DNA of 64,000 nucleotides, from NCBI GenBank assembly GCA_017305555.1, contig JAFKKM010000027.1:16099-80098 (forward strand), written 5' to 3'. The translations under genes and the position numbers were made by a program. The notes beneath the pieces were generated by a model, which did not search any database, was not told the DNA's origin, and was given only the letters and a program-made list of their open reading frames with translations. Positions 49,234 to 56,856 of the stretch are shown one piece after another (positions within the stretch are counted from its first letter, which is position 1; each line of letters begins with the position of its first letter). Source of the DNA: Hyphomicrobiales bacterium. Its GTDB lineage: Bacteria; Pseudomonadota; Alphaproteobacteria; Rhizobiales; Xanthobacteraceae.

Positions 49234-50263
49234 TCACCGGCCCTCCAGCCTTCTTCCAAGCGTCGATGCCGCCTTCGAGATGCATCGCATCCGGAATGCC
49301 GGCATCCTTGGCAGCCTTCACTGCCATCGCCGAGCGTTCGCCAAAGGCGCAGAAGAACACGATGCGGCGATGGCTCGCGGCTGCGACCTCGCGCAGCATA
49401 CCGCCCGCTTTCAGGCTGTCGCCGATCGTGGGATAGGGCGCATGCAGCGCGCCCGCAAGGGTGCCGTGCTTGGCGCGTTCGGTCTCTTCGCGCAGATCGA
49501 CCAGCAGGATATCCGGTTGGCCAAGGCGCGGAATGGCATCGCGTGGCCGCATCGCGCAGCCCTGCTCGGCCAGAGCGTGCTGATGCAGGCCGATCTTCAT
49601 GTTGGCCGGGATCACCACGTCCATCAGCTTCGGATTGGGCAAATTGAGATTGCCCATCAGTTCGACGTAGGCGTCCACCGAGGCAACTTGCAGGCGCGGA
49701 TTGTAGCGCCGCTCCTCGCCGATGGTGGAGACGGTGTCGCCTTTATAATCGTGCGCCGGGAACACCATGGTTTCCTCGGGCAGCTTCAACAGCCGGTTGA
49801 AGATCGAATCGTATTGCGCCCGTGCGCTGCCGTTCTGGAAGTCGGTGCGGCCAGTGCCGCGAATGAGCAGCGTGTCGCCGGTGAAGACGCGGTCCGCCAT
49901 GCGGTAGCTGTAGGAATCGTCGGTGTGGCCCGGCGTATACATCACGTCGAGCGCCAGCCCTTCGATGGTGATCTTGTCGCCGTCGCCGACACGCATCGCC
50001 ACCACGTCGGCCTTGCTCTGCTCGCCCATGATGGTGACGCATTGGGTGCGATCACGCAGTTCGCCGAGTCCGGTAACGTGATCGGCGTGCAAATGCGTGT
50101 CCACCGCCTTGACCAGCTTGAGGTCGAGTTCGCGCAGCAACTGGCAATAGCGATCAACCTTCTCCAGCACCGGATCGATCAGCAACGCCTCGCCCCCGGC
50201 GCGGCTCGCCAGCAGATAGCTGTAGGTTCCCGATACGCTATCGAACAGTTGACGGAAGATCAT
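49223..50263 (-). CDS. MBL-fold hydrolase fused to a rhodanese domain (persulfide dioxygenase-like)
   Basis: 346 residues. The N-terminal metallo-beta-lactamase domain (about 1-235) has THLHADHVTGLGELR, YTPGHTDDSYSY and FPAHDYKG, the ETHE1/Blh-like metal-site pattern. A rhodanese domain (about 250-346) follows with the active-site loop CAFGERS in RIVFFCAFGERSAMAV. Such fusions couple persulfide oxidation to sulfite with sulfur transfer. Position close to the sox genes supports a role in sulfane sulfur handling or detoxification. Confidence 0.85.
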   Translation of the reverse strand: MIFRQLFDSVSGTYSYLLASRAGGEALLIDPVLEKVDRYCQLLRELDLKLVKAVDTHLHADHVTGLGELRDRTQCVTIMGEQSKADVVAMRVGDGDKITIEGLALDVMYTPGHTDDSYSYRMADRVFTGDTLLIRGTGRTDFQNGSARAQYDSIFNRLLKLPEETMVFPAHDYKGDTVSTIGEERRYNPRLQVASVDAYVELMGNLNLPNPKLMDVVIPANMKIGLHQHALAEQGCAMRPRDAIPRLGQPDILLVDLREETERAKHGTLAGALHAPYPTIGDSLKAGGMLREVAAASHRRIVFFCAFGERSAMAVKAAKDAGIPDAMHLEGGIDAWKKAGGPVIAG

Positions 50264-50395
50264 GATCGCCTCGATGCTCTTTCGTGGAACAATATAGCCC
50301 GATAGATAGGCACGGGAAAATACTATTCCATGGAACGGCGCGCATCAGCCGCAGCAATCTTCAGAGCAGGTTTCGTTCAGATGGAGGCGACAGTT

Positions 50396-50520
50396 TGTCA
50401 TGGCCGGGCATAGCCGTTCGAAGAACGGCGTCGCTTCGCTCGCCTATGTCCCGGCCATCCATGCCTTTAATGTTCCGGCTTTAGAACGTGGATGCCCGGG
50501 ACAAGCCCGGGCATGACGGA
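50396..50520. repeat. Long inverted repeat, family A
   Basis: The left part GTCATGGCCGGGCATAGCC with CCCGGCCATCCATG and the right part CGTGGATGCCCGG...CCGGGCATGACG form two facing hairpin arms around GCCGTTCGAAGAACGGCG. It fills most of the gap 50264-50550 between the fusion gene and the GlcG-like gene. No gene was seen in this gap. Confidence 0.68.
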
Positions 50521-50550
50521 TCTGGATATTTTCGTCAGAACACAAATTGC

Positions 50551-51099
50551 TCAGAAATCGAGGCTGTCGCGGATGGCGTCGAGCCCGGCCTTGGCGCAAG
50601 CCTCGTCCTTGTCACCGCCCGGCGCGCCGGAGACGCCGATGCCGCCGAGGAGTGTGCCGCCGGATTCGATGGCGAGCCCGCCACCGAGCATCGCCACGTT
50701 CGGAAGGCGCGCCAGTCCGGGATCGAGCCCGCCGTCGCGAATCGATTTGGCGAGATCGGCGGTGGAGGCACGGAAGCTCAGCGCGGTGTAGGCCTTGCGC
50801 GTCGCGGTGTCGTTGGCGGGAAGCCCCGCGAAGCGGTCACGCAACAACACCTGCGGCAGGCCGAAGCGATCCACCACCGCGACCGAAATCTGATAGCCGT
50901 TGTCGCGGCAAGTCTTCATCGCCGCCTGCGCGGCCTGCAACGCCACTTCCGGCGTCAGCGACTTGTAGGTGACCATCGCGGCATCATCGGCGCGTGCGGG
51001 CGCAGAAAGGAAAGCTGTCGACGCGAATGTCGCAAGCAATAAAGCGACGCGTCGTCCCTGCGCAGGCAGGAACCCATAACCCCTGACGTTGGTTCTCAT
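50551..51099 (-). CDS. Secreted GlcG/HbpS-family (DUF336) protein
   Basis: 182 residues with a probable signal peptide ending SAPARAD near residue 38. The mature part has the GlcG/HbpS pattern: LTPEVALQAAQAAMKTCRDNGY, SVAVVDRFGLPQVLLR, TRKAYTALSF and a C-terminal LGGGLAIESGGTLLGGIGVSGAPG. Homologues bind heme or small ligands; function in this location is unknown. The first 17 codons, including the ATG, come from a family C repeat (51050-51169), so the true start may be different, for example an internal TTG. Confidence 0.75.
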   Translation of the reverse strand: MRTNVRGYGFLPAQGRRVALLLATFASTAFLSAPARADDAAMVTYKSLTPEVALQAAQAAMKTCRDNGYQISVAVVDRFGLPQVLLRDRFAGLPANDTATRKAYTALSFRASTADLAKSIRDGGLDPGLARLPNVAMLGGGLAIESGGTLLGGIGVSGAPGGDKDEACAKAGLDAIRDSLDF

Positions 51100-51169
51100 A
51101 ACGTAACCTCGTATTCGTTAAAGAGCCGAAGCGCTGCGGCGTATGGGTCCCTGCCTGCGCAGGGACGAC
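51050..51169. repeat. Long inverted repeat, family C, reaching into a coding region
   Basis: GTCGTCCCTGCGCAGGCAGG and the mirror CCTGCCTGCGCAGGGACGAC form the outer arms, with CCCATAACCCC and GTATGGG inside. It overlaps the 5' end of the GlcG-like gene by about 50 bases. Confidence 0.72.
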
Positions 51170-51191
51170 ATGATCTCATCGGCTCATTGCG

Positions 51192-51647
51192 TCATGGCCG
51201 CAGATAGCTCCAGCCTTCTTCCTGCAACTGCATCAGGCGCACCACCCCGGACGGCACCGGCGTTGCCTCCGACATGATCGGGATGGGGTGGCCTTCCTTC
51301 TTCTCCATGCCCTTGCGGGTGTTTTCGCAAGCGGAGAACTGAATCTTGCCGGGGAAGGCGAGATCCTTGATGTGCTTGATGCGATCCTTTACCGGCGAGG
51401 TGTCGTCGCGCAGCATGTTAAGGCCGGGACCGTAGGTGACGATCTCGACATCGGCGCTCTCGCCCTTGCCGCGATAATACTCGATGACGTTGGTGGCGTT
51501 GTTGAGCGCCAGATTCATCACCGCCGGATCGTTCTGGTCGACATGAATGGCGAGACGATGCGTCTTGGCATCAGTGGCGAAACCCGGCGACGACAGCGAC
51601 AGCATCGCGACGATGGCCAGCACCGCCGCATGAAAGAGATAGCGCAT
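51192..51647 (-). CDS. Secreted DsrE-like protein
   Basis: 151 residues with a signal peptide at about 1-25 (SSPGFA). The mature part fits the DsrE/DsrF fold: RLAIHVDQNDPAVMNLALNNATNVIEYY, VEIVTYGPGLNMLRDD, then FSACENTRKGME with a Cys at the family's active position. A GGAGG Shine-Dalgarno six bases before the ATG at 51647 fixes the start. Tandem paralogue of the next gene. It is probably a periplasmic sulfur-carrier or accessory protein of the sox system; this is inference. Confidence 0.7.
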   Translation of the reverse strand: MRYLFHAAVLAIVAMLSLSSPGFATDAKTHRLAIHVDQNDPAVMNLALNNATNVIEYYRGKGESADVEIVTYGPGLNMLRDDTSPVKDRIKHIKDLAFPGKIQFSACENTRKGMEKKEGHPIPIMSEATPVPSGVVRLMQLQEEGWSYLRP

Positions 51648-51695
51648 CTTCAACCTCCGCGTTCCAGGTGGCCGCGCGGCCACCTCTATTCATCC

Positions 51696-51780
51696 GTCGT
51701 TGCGAGCGCAGCGAAGCAATCCAGAAGGCCACGAAGCAAGAACTGGATTGCTTCGTCGCTGGCGCTCCTCGCAATGACGA
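51696..51780. repeat. Dispersed inverted repeat, family B
   Basis: GCGAGCGCAGCGAAGCAAT and ATTGCTTCGTCGCT...CTCGCAATGACG arms surround CCAGAAGGCCACGAAGCAAG. Copies also at 57496-57580 and 61216-61299. It lies between the two DsrE-like genes. Confidence 0.78.
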
Positions 51781-51801
51781 TCCACCTGATACGTCCCACC
51801 C

Positions 51802-52272
51802 TCAAGGCCGCACCAGCGTATAGCCGTTCTCGGTCAGCGACAGAATCTGGCCGACACCGACCTGCACCGGAATCGCGCCGGGAATGATGTCCGGCCGCTT
51901 GCCGGTTTCGCGCTCGATGGTGTCGAGCGTATTGACGCAGACGTCGAACTTCACGCCCTGCGCGATCAGGCTTTCCACCCGCGTCCGGTTCGCGTTCCCG
52001 GTGCGCAGCACATCGATGCCGGGGCCGAACGCCACCACCTCGACGGCGATGGCGTCGGGGCCGTAGGCCTTGATCAGATTGTTGGCGACGCTGATGACGA
52101 GGCTTTCCTTCTTCGCGTCCGAATCTGACAGTTGCAGCACGATGCGATGCTCGGCAAACGGCTTGTCCGGCAGCGGCTTCGGTTCCGCCATCGCGGCAGC
52201 GACGTGAAGCGTTGCGACCGCGACCATCGCGCCCAGCACGCCCACGACATAACGCCGCGTCATCATCCGCAT
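51802..52272 (-). CDS. Secreted DsrE-like protein
   Basis: 156 residues with a signal peptide ending AAAMAEP. The DsrE-type sequence includes HRIVLQLSDSDAKKESLVISVANNLIKAY, VEVVAFGPGIDVLR and FDVCVNTLDTIER with the conserved Cys. It shares VxxGxGxxLRxx and the Cys-x-N-T motif with its neighbour and both end in LVRP or YLRP. It starts four bases after the soxB stop and is likely in the sox operon. ATGs at 52266 and 52263 are alternative starts. Confidence 0.7.
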   Translation of the reverse strand: MRMMTRRYVVGVLGAMVAVATLHVAAAMAEPKPLPDKPFAEHRIVLQLSDSDAKKESLVISVANNLIKAYGPDAIAVEVVAFGPGIDVLRTGNANRTRVESLIAQGVKFDVCVNTLDTIERETGKRPDIIPGAIPVQVGVGQILSLTENGYTLVRP

Positions 52273-52276
52273 GGCC

Positions 52277-54031
52277 TCATCCCTGCCCGGCAATGCCGGG
52301 ATTGTTCTCGACGCCGCGCAGGCTCACCGCGTCGGCCGGAGCCGACAGCTTACCCTCGCGCAGATGTTTCGCGAACACGTCCCACACCGGCTCGCCCGTC
52401 TGTTCGTTGACCGACGCCCAGCCCGCCACCTTGTAGGTCTTGCCCGCGACAAGTGCGCGCCCATTCGCAAGCTTCAAATCCGAAATGCGATTGCCGACGC
52501 TCTCGTTCGGCGCGCAAGTGTAGGACAGGCCGCCGACGCGAACCATGTCGCCGCCCTGCTGGTAATAAGGGTCCGTGTTGAACAGGTTGTCGCAGACGTC
52601 TTCCAGCACGGTCTTGATCTGCTCGCCGCTCATCGGCTGCGCGTAGACTTCGGAATAGGTGGTGGCGGTTTCCGCCAGCACGTCTTCCATGGTCATCGGC
52701 TGCCCCGGCAATACGCTGGTGCCCCAGCGGAAGCCCGGCGACAACGCGATCTCGGCATCGAGTTGCTGACGCAGCGCATCGCACAACAGGCTGTCCATGG
52801 TGCCGTTGAAGTTGCCGCGGCGATACAACAGATGCGGCGCGGTCACGACCTTGGCGGAAAACATCTCCGCGTGCGGCGCGCGCAGCCGCTCGATCAGCGC
52901 CAGCATCTCGGCGTCCGGCCTCAGCAGTTCGGAGAACACCGGCAGCAGACGATAGCGCACGTCGCGCACCTTGCCCTTGGCGAGATCGAGATCGAGCACG
53001 CCCAAAAATTTTCCGTTGGAGCCGGCGTTGGTGACAAGCGTGACGCCGCCGGCGTTCTTCACCGCGATCGGCTGCGGCACCGCGTCGTGGGTGTGGCCGC
53101 CGAGAATGACGTCGATGCCGCTGACCTTGCTGGCGAGCTTGAGATCGACATCCATGCCGTTATGCGACAGCAGCACGATGGCGTCGATTTTCTCATCGGC
53201 ACGCAACGCCTGCACCAGCTTCTGCAACTCATCGTCGCGAATGCCGAAGGTCCAGTCCGGCGTGAATCGCTTCGGATGCGCAATCGGCACATAAGGGAAC
53301 GCCTGCCCGATCACCGCGACACGATGGCCGCCGAGTTGCTTCACGACGTAAGGTTTGAACACGCGACCCGACGCGGCATCGAATGCCGGCGCGTCGTTGA
53401 ACGCGGCTTCCTCGGTGAGGAATACGTTCTGCGCGATGAACTCGCCCTTGAATTTCGCGAGATTGGCGCGCAGCACCTTCTCGCCGTAGGTGAATTCCCA
53501 ATGGCCGGTCATCGCCTCGATGCCGAGCAGGTTGGCAGCCTCCACCATGTCGGCGCCCTGCATCGCGTTGGCGAGGCCGGAGCCCTGCCACAGGTCGCCG
53601 CCGTCGAGCAGCAGCGATCGTCCGGCGCCCGCTTCCTCGCGCAGCCGGTCGATCAGCGTCTTGAGATGCGCGAAGCCGCCGAGCCGGCCGAACCGCGCCG
53701 CCGCTTTCTCGAAATCGAGGCAGGTGAAGGCGTAGGCGTTGGCGCTCCCCGCCGTCACCTGAAAGCGTTCGAGGAACGCATTGCCGACCAGATGCGGCGG
53801 CTGACCCAACATCGCGCCGACGCCGAGATTGACGCTGGGCTCGCGGAACAGCACCGGCTGCAACTGCGCGTGGGTGTCGGTCATGTGCAGGATGCGCGCG
53901 TTGCCGAAGCGCGGAAGGTCATAGACGCTGGTATCAGCGGCGGCATTCGCGGCCCACGCACGGCGCGGCAACGCGCCTGCCAATGCGGCGCTCGCGGTCC
54001 ATCCCAGAAAGTCGCGGCGGCGAAGAGTCAT
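52277..54031 (-). CDS. soxB: SoxB thiosulfohydrolase
   Basis: 584-residue periplasmic di-manganese enzyme that hydrolyses the sulfone group from SoxY-bound intermediates. A twin-arginine signal (LRRRDFLGWTASAALAG) is present. Metal-binding motifs: MTDTHAQLQP, LLLDGGDLWQGSG, GHWEFTYGEKV and GGHTHDAV. The C-terminal 5'-nucleotidase-type domain follows. Its length and motifs match SoxB well. It lies downstream of soxA-soxK and directly upstream of the DsrE-like pair. Confidence 0.96.
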   Translation of the reverse strand: MTLRRRDFLGWTASAALAGALPRRAWAANAAADTSVYDLPRFGNARILHMTDTHAQLQPVLFREPSVNLGVGAMLGQPPHLVGNAFLERFQVTAGSANAYAFTCLDFEKAAARFGRLGGFAHLKTLIDRLREEAGAGRSLLLDGGDLWQGSGLANAMQGADMVEAANLLGIEAMTGHWEFTYGEKVLRANLAKFKGEFIAQNVFLTEEAAFNDAPAFDAASGRVFKPYVVKQLGGHRVAVIGQAFPYVPIAHPKRFTPDWTFGIRDDELQKLVQALRADEKIDAIVLLSHNGMDVDLKLASKVSGIDVILGGHTHDAVPQPIAVKNAGGVTLVTNAGSNGKFLGVLDLDLAKGKVRDVRYRLLPVFSELLRPDAEMLALIERLRAPHAEMFSAKVVTAPHLLYRRGNFNGTMDSLLCDALRQQLDAEIALSPGFRWGTSVLPGQPMTMEDVLAETATTYSEVYAQPMSGEQIKTVLEDVCDNLFNTDPYYQQGGDMVRVGGLSYTCAPNESVGNRISDLKLANGRALVAGKTYKVAGWASVNEQTGEPVWDVFAKHLREGKLSAPADAVSLRGVENNPGIAGQG

Positions 54032-54140
54032 GCGATGAACCCGGACATTTGCGGCAGCCTTACGTCAGACCCGAGAGGGTCATTACTCTGAGTATCCGAG
54101 AGGAAAGTCGTTTGTTTGACGAACGCAGAACACAAAAATT

Positions 54141-54272
54141 GTCGTCCCCGCGAAGGCGGGGACCCATTACCCCTGGCGATCGCGGTCTACGTGGCTGTCC
54201 AACCAGGATCACGGTCGCTGTCCGCATCATGAGCGACACGGCGTATGGGTCCCCGCCTTCGCGGGGACGACG
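54141..54272. repeat. Long inverted repeat, family C
   Basis: GTCGTCCCCGCGAAGGCGGG and CCCCGCCTTCGCGGGGACGAC are the outer arms around about 90 bases. It separates soxK from soxB within the operon and could affect readthrough. Confidence 0.75.
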
Positions 54273-54327
54273 CCGAGGTTGTTGAGGCGCTTCGTTCGCA
54301 ATGACGCCTCCCTCTCAACTCGCCCGC

Positions 54328-54642
54328 TCAGCGAATCTCCATCAGCTTCCAGTTTTCCTTCTGTTCGTTGGTCTGGAAGATCGCGGCTTTCGACAGTTGT
54401 TCGGATTTCTTGGCTTCCGCCGTGGCCTTGTCGAAGTCGCCGGCCTCGGCGGCCGCCTTCGACGCCTTGAGCGCGGAGACCGCGGTGGTCCACTGATTGC
54501 GCAGCTTATTGGCCTCGGCGTTGGCGGATTCCGCCGCCGCATAGGCGACCTTGTAATCGGCTTCGGTGCTGGCCGCGTGCGCGGACACGGCGAAGCCGCT
54601 CAGCAGCAGGGCGACAGCGAGTGCGGAGATCGATCGACGCAT
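54328..54642 (-). CDS. soxK: SoxXA-binding protein-like (SoxK)
   Basis: 104-residue secreted protein with a signal peptide ending AHAA (about 22-24). The mature part is highly helical and Ala/Lys-rich: ADYKVAYAAAESANAEANKLRNQWT, ASKAAAEAGDFDKAT, EKKSEQLSK-like repeats. This matches the SoxK/SAXB type of helper that stabilises SoxXA. A GGAGG Shine-Dalgarno six bases before ATG 54642 sets the start. The position directly after soxA fits. Assigned on context plus composition. Confidence 0.68.
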   Translation of the reverse strand: MRRSISALAVALLLSGFAVSAHAASTEADYKVAYAAAESANAEANKLRNQWTTAVSALKASKAAAEAGDFDKATAEAKKSEQLSKAAIFQTNEQKENWKLMEIR

Positions 54643-54659
54643 CAGAACCTCCATTCGCA

Positions 54660-55541
54660 TCATGGCCGCGCGCCGGGGCCGGAAATCGGCAGCCCGTTGC
54701 TGACATACGAGAGATAATATTCGAGGTCGCGATATTCCTCGTCCTGCGGCTTCAGCGGCACGCCGCGCACCTGGCTGTTGCAGGAGGTGAAGCGGCGGCT
54801 GGTGGTGCCCATGCCGGACCATTCGGAACGATAGATCGGCATCGCATTCAGAATGCCGAGTGCCGGCGCCAGCACCTCGGCGCGAATCCGCTCGCCGGGG
54901 CTTTGCACATGGCAGGTGGCGCAGGAGAAATTGAGCTGGCCGCGCCGCGTGTAGAAATAGCGCTTGCCGTTCTCATAGGCCGCGAGCGCGCGCGGATCGT
55001 CGGGAATCTTCACGTCGAACACTTTGCCGCGCGAGGTGAAGGCCATGTAGGCGGTCACCGCGGCCATCTCGTCCTTGGTGTAGGAATAAGGCTCTTCGCC
55101 GTTGGCCTCGCGGCACTGGTTTACCGCCAGTTCGAGCGTGATCACCTTACCCTGTTTGGCGTCGAAGTGAGGATAGTCCTGGCGGATGCCGATGCCCTTG
55201 TTGGGAAAGCAATCGGCCAGCGTCTTGCCGTTCTTGAACGGCTTCGCCATCAGTTCCTTGCCGAGATCGAGCGCGAACTCGTAAGGCGGAAACTCTTCCT
55301 TTTCCTTCCACTGCTTGTAGAGCCCCTCGTCCATCGAATACGGGCCGTTGACGAAGTCCTCGAATTTCACTTTCGGGAACTTGTCCTTGAAGTACTTCTG
55401 GAAGGCCTTGAGGTCAGCGGGAGGATTGGGCGTGTCGGCGGCAGTCGCGGCCGGCGGCGCGGCGAACAGCGTCACCGCAATCGCCAGCCCGGCAAGCGCC
55501 ACTCCGGAAAGTCGTCGCATCGTCATCCCCCGTCTCCGCAT
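54660..55541 (-). CDS. soxA: SoxA cytochrome c (SoxXA complex)
   Basis: 293-residue periplasmic c-type cytochrome that with SoxX attaches thiosulfate to SoxY. One heme motif CATCH is present; the earlier CxxCH of di-heme SoxA is absent and single cysteines (ADCFPN, VNQC) occur there, so it is a mono-heme type. The conserved Cys in RFTSCNSQVRG is the persulfide heme ligand. The ATG at 55541 overlaps the soxZ stop (TGATG); the ATG at 55526 with GGAG before it is an equally good start. Confidence 0.93.
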   Translation of the reverse strand: MRRRGMTMRRLSGVALAGLAIAVTLFAAPPAATAADTPNPPADLKAFQKYFKDKFPKVKFEDFVNGPYSMDEGLYKQWKEKEEFPPYEFALDLGKELMAKPFKNGKTLADCFPNKGIGIRQDYPHFDAKQGKVITLELAVNQCREANGEEPYSYTKDEMAAVTAYMAFTSRGKVFDVKIPDDPRALAAYENGKRYFYTRRGQLNFSCATCHVQSPGERIRAEVLAPALGILNAMPIYRSEWSGMGTTSRRFTSCNSQVRGVPLKPQDEEYRDLEYYLSYVSNGLPISGPGARP

Positions 55542-55852
55542 CACTGAATCTTGGCGGTGAGCGTATCGCTGGCGCCCTTGTTGTCGGTCCAGCTGACCTT
55601 GAGGTCGTCGCCCTTCTTGCCGCCCTTGAAAGCGAACTTCAGATAAGGGTCTTTCGACACCGCCGGGCCCCAGTCGGCCACGAACACCGGCTTGCCGCCG
55701 TGCTCGATGGTGACCTGCTGGATGTAGTGCGGCGGGATCAGTTCGCCCTTGGCATTTTTGACGAAGCCGGAATCCATCGGATGCTGGATCAGCGCCTGCA
55801 CCTCGGTGCTGTCGCCGCTGGCGGTGGCGCGAACGCGAATGGTCGATGCCAT
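55541..55852 (-). CDS. soxZ: SoxZ sulfur-carrier subunit
   Basis: 103-residue immunoglobulin-like partner of SoxY. Recognised from STEVQALIQHPMDSGFVKNAKGELIP, HYIQQVTIEHGG and PVFVADWGPAVSKDPYLKFAFKG. It has no signal peptide and is exported with SoxY. It lies between soxY and soxA with overlaps or short gaps. Confidence 0.95.
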   Translation of the reverse strand: MASTIRVRATASGDSTEVQALIQHPMDSGFVKNAKGELIPPHYIQQVTIEHGGKPVFVADWGPAVSKDPYLKFAFKGGKKGDDLKVSWTDNKGASDTLTAKIQ

Positions 55853-55877
55853 GATTGCTATTCCTTGTTTGAACCGA

Positions 55878-56375
55878 TCAACCGCCGCAGCCGCCGACGG
55901 TGACCTTCACTTCCTTGGTGGCGCTGTAGAGCTTGCCGCCGGCTTCGACCACGGCGATGACGTTGCTGGTCTTCGCCATCTTGAGCCGGTTGGAGACGCT
56001 TGCCGCCGTGCCCGGCAGGATGCGATAGGCCGCCGCCAGCGTGTTCGGATTTTCCGTCACCAGGATCGCGATGGACGTCACGTCGGGCAGCGACGACGAC
56101 ACCGAAACCGGCACCACCGCGCCGTTCTCGGCGATCTCCGGCGCGTCGAGTTTCACCTTGTCGGATTTCTCCGCGGTCTTGCCGTAGAGCGACTTGATGG
56201 CGTCGGCCTCGCTCTTCTGCTTGAAGGCCTCTTCGGGATACTTGTCGTTGACGGCGGCAAACGCCTCGGTCATGCCGAAGCGGATGCCGGTGAAGCCCAC
56301 CACCGCGACCACGGCGATGCCTTGCAGCACCGCACGCCGGCTCGCCGTGGCGTCGTTCCAGATCGAACTCTTCAT
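55878..56375 (-). CDS. soxY: SoxY sulfur-carrier subunit
   Basis: 165-residue carrier protein ending in VTVGGCGG, the conserved C-terminal GGCGG motif whose Cys holds the sulfur intermediates. A twin-arginine signal (SRRAVLQGIAVVAVVG) is present. The ATG at 56375 follows GGAG by six bases; the frame opens slightly earlier at 56387. Forms the SoxYZ carrier with the next gene. Confidence 0.96.
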   Translation of the reverse strand: MKSSIWNDATASRRAVLQGIAVVAVVGFTGIRFGMTEAFAAVNDKYPEEAFKQKSEADAIKSLYGKTAEKSDKVKLDAPEIAENGAVVPVSVSSSLPDVTSIAILVTENPNTLAAAYRILPGTAASVSNRLKMAKTSNVIAVVEAGGKLYSATKEVKVTVGGCGG

Positions 56376-56414
56376 CTCAATCTCCATGTTGCGGCCCCGC
56401 GCATCGCCGGGCCG

Positions 56415-56789
56415 TCACAACGTCTGTAGGAAATCCACCACCGCGTTGATTTCCTGTTCGGTCAGGATGTGGTTGCGGCCGAACGGCGGCATCACGGTGG
56501 TCGGGTTGCGTTTGGTTTCGTCGCTGACGATCGCCACCAGCTCTTTGCGATCGGGATATTTCGATTTGATGTCGACCAGCGCCGGCCCGATGGTGCCTGC
56601 GAGGTTGCCGCCCTTGATGTCATGGCAGGTCAGGCAATTGCCCTTGCTGCGATCGAAGGCGAGCTTCTGCCCTTCGGCCACATTCGCCGATTGCGCCTGC
56701 GCGAGTGCCGGGACACTGGCAACGCCAAGCAGCACGAGACACGCCATCGTTCGAAGCCGGCTCTGGCCGGTCAGGAAAACCATTCTCAC
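56415..56789 (-). CDS. soxX: SoxX cytochrome c
   Basis: 124-residue periplasmic cytochrome c with signal peptide (about 1-31, ALAQA). The single heme motif is CLTCHD, and the distal ligand is the Met in TTVMPPFGRN. Pairs with SoxA to oxidise thiosulfate onto SoxY. Confidence 0.93.
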   Translation of the reverse strand: MRMVFLTGQSRLRTMACLVLLGVASVPALAQAQSANVAEGQKLAFDRSKGNCLTCHDIKGGNLAGTIGPALVDIKSKYPDRKELVAIVSDETKRNPTTVMPPFGRNHILTEQEINAVVDFLQTL

Positions 56790-56856
56790 GGAGCTAAATC
56801 CTGCATCGGTTTCGTGCTGTTGCGCGGTCAGATTGGAGCAAATCCATCAGGCATAT

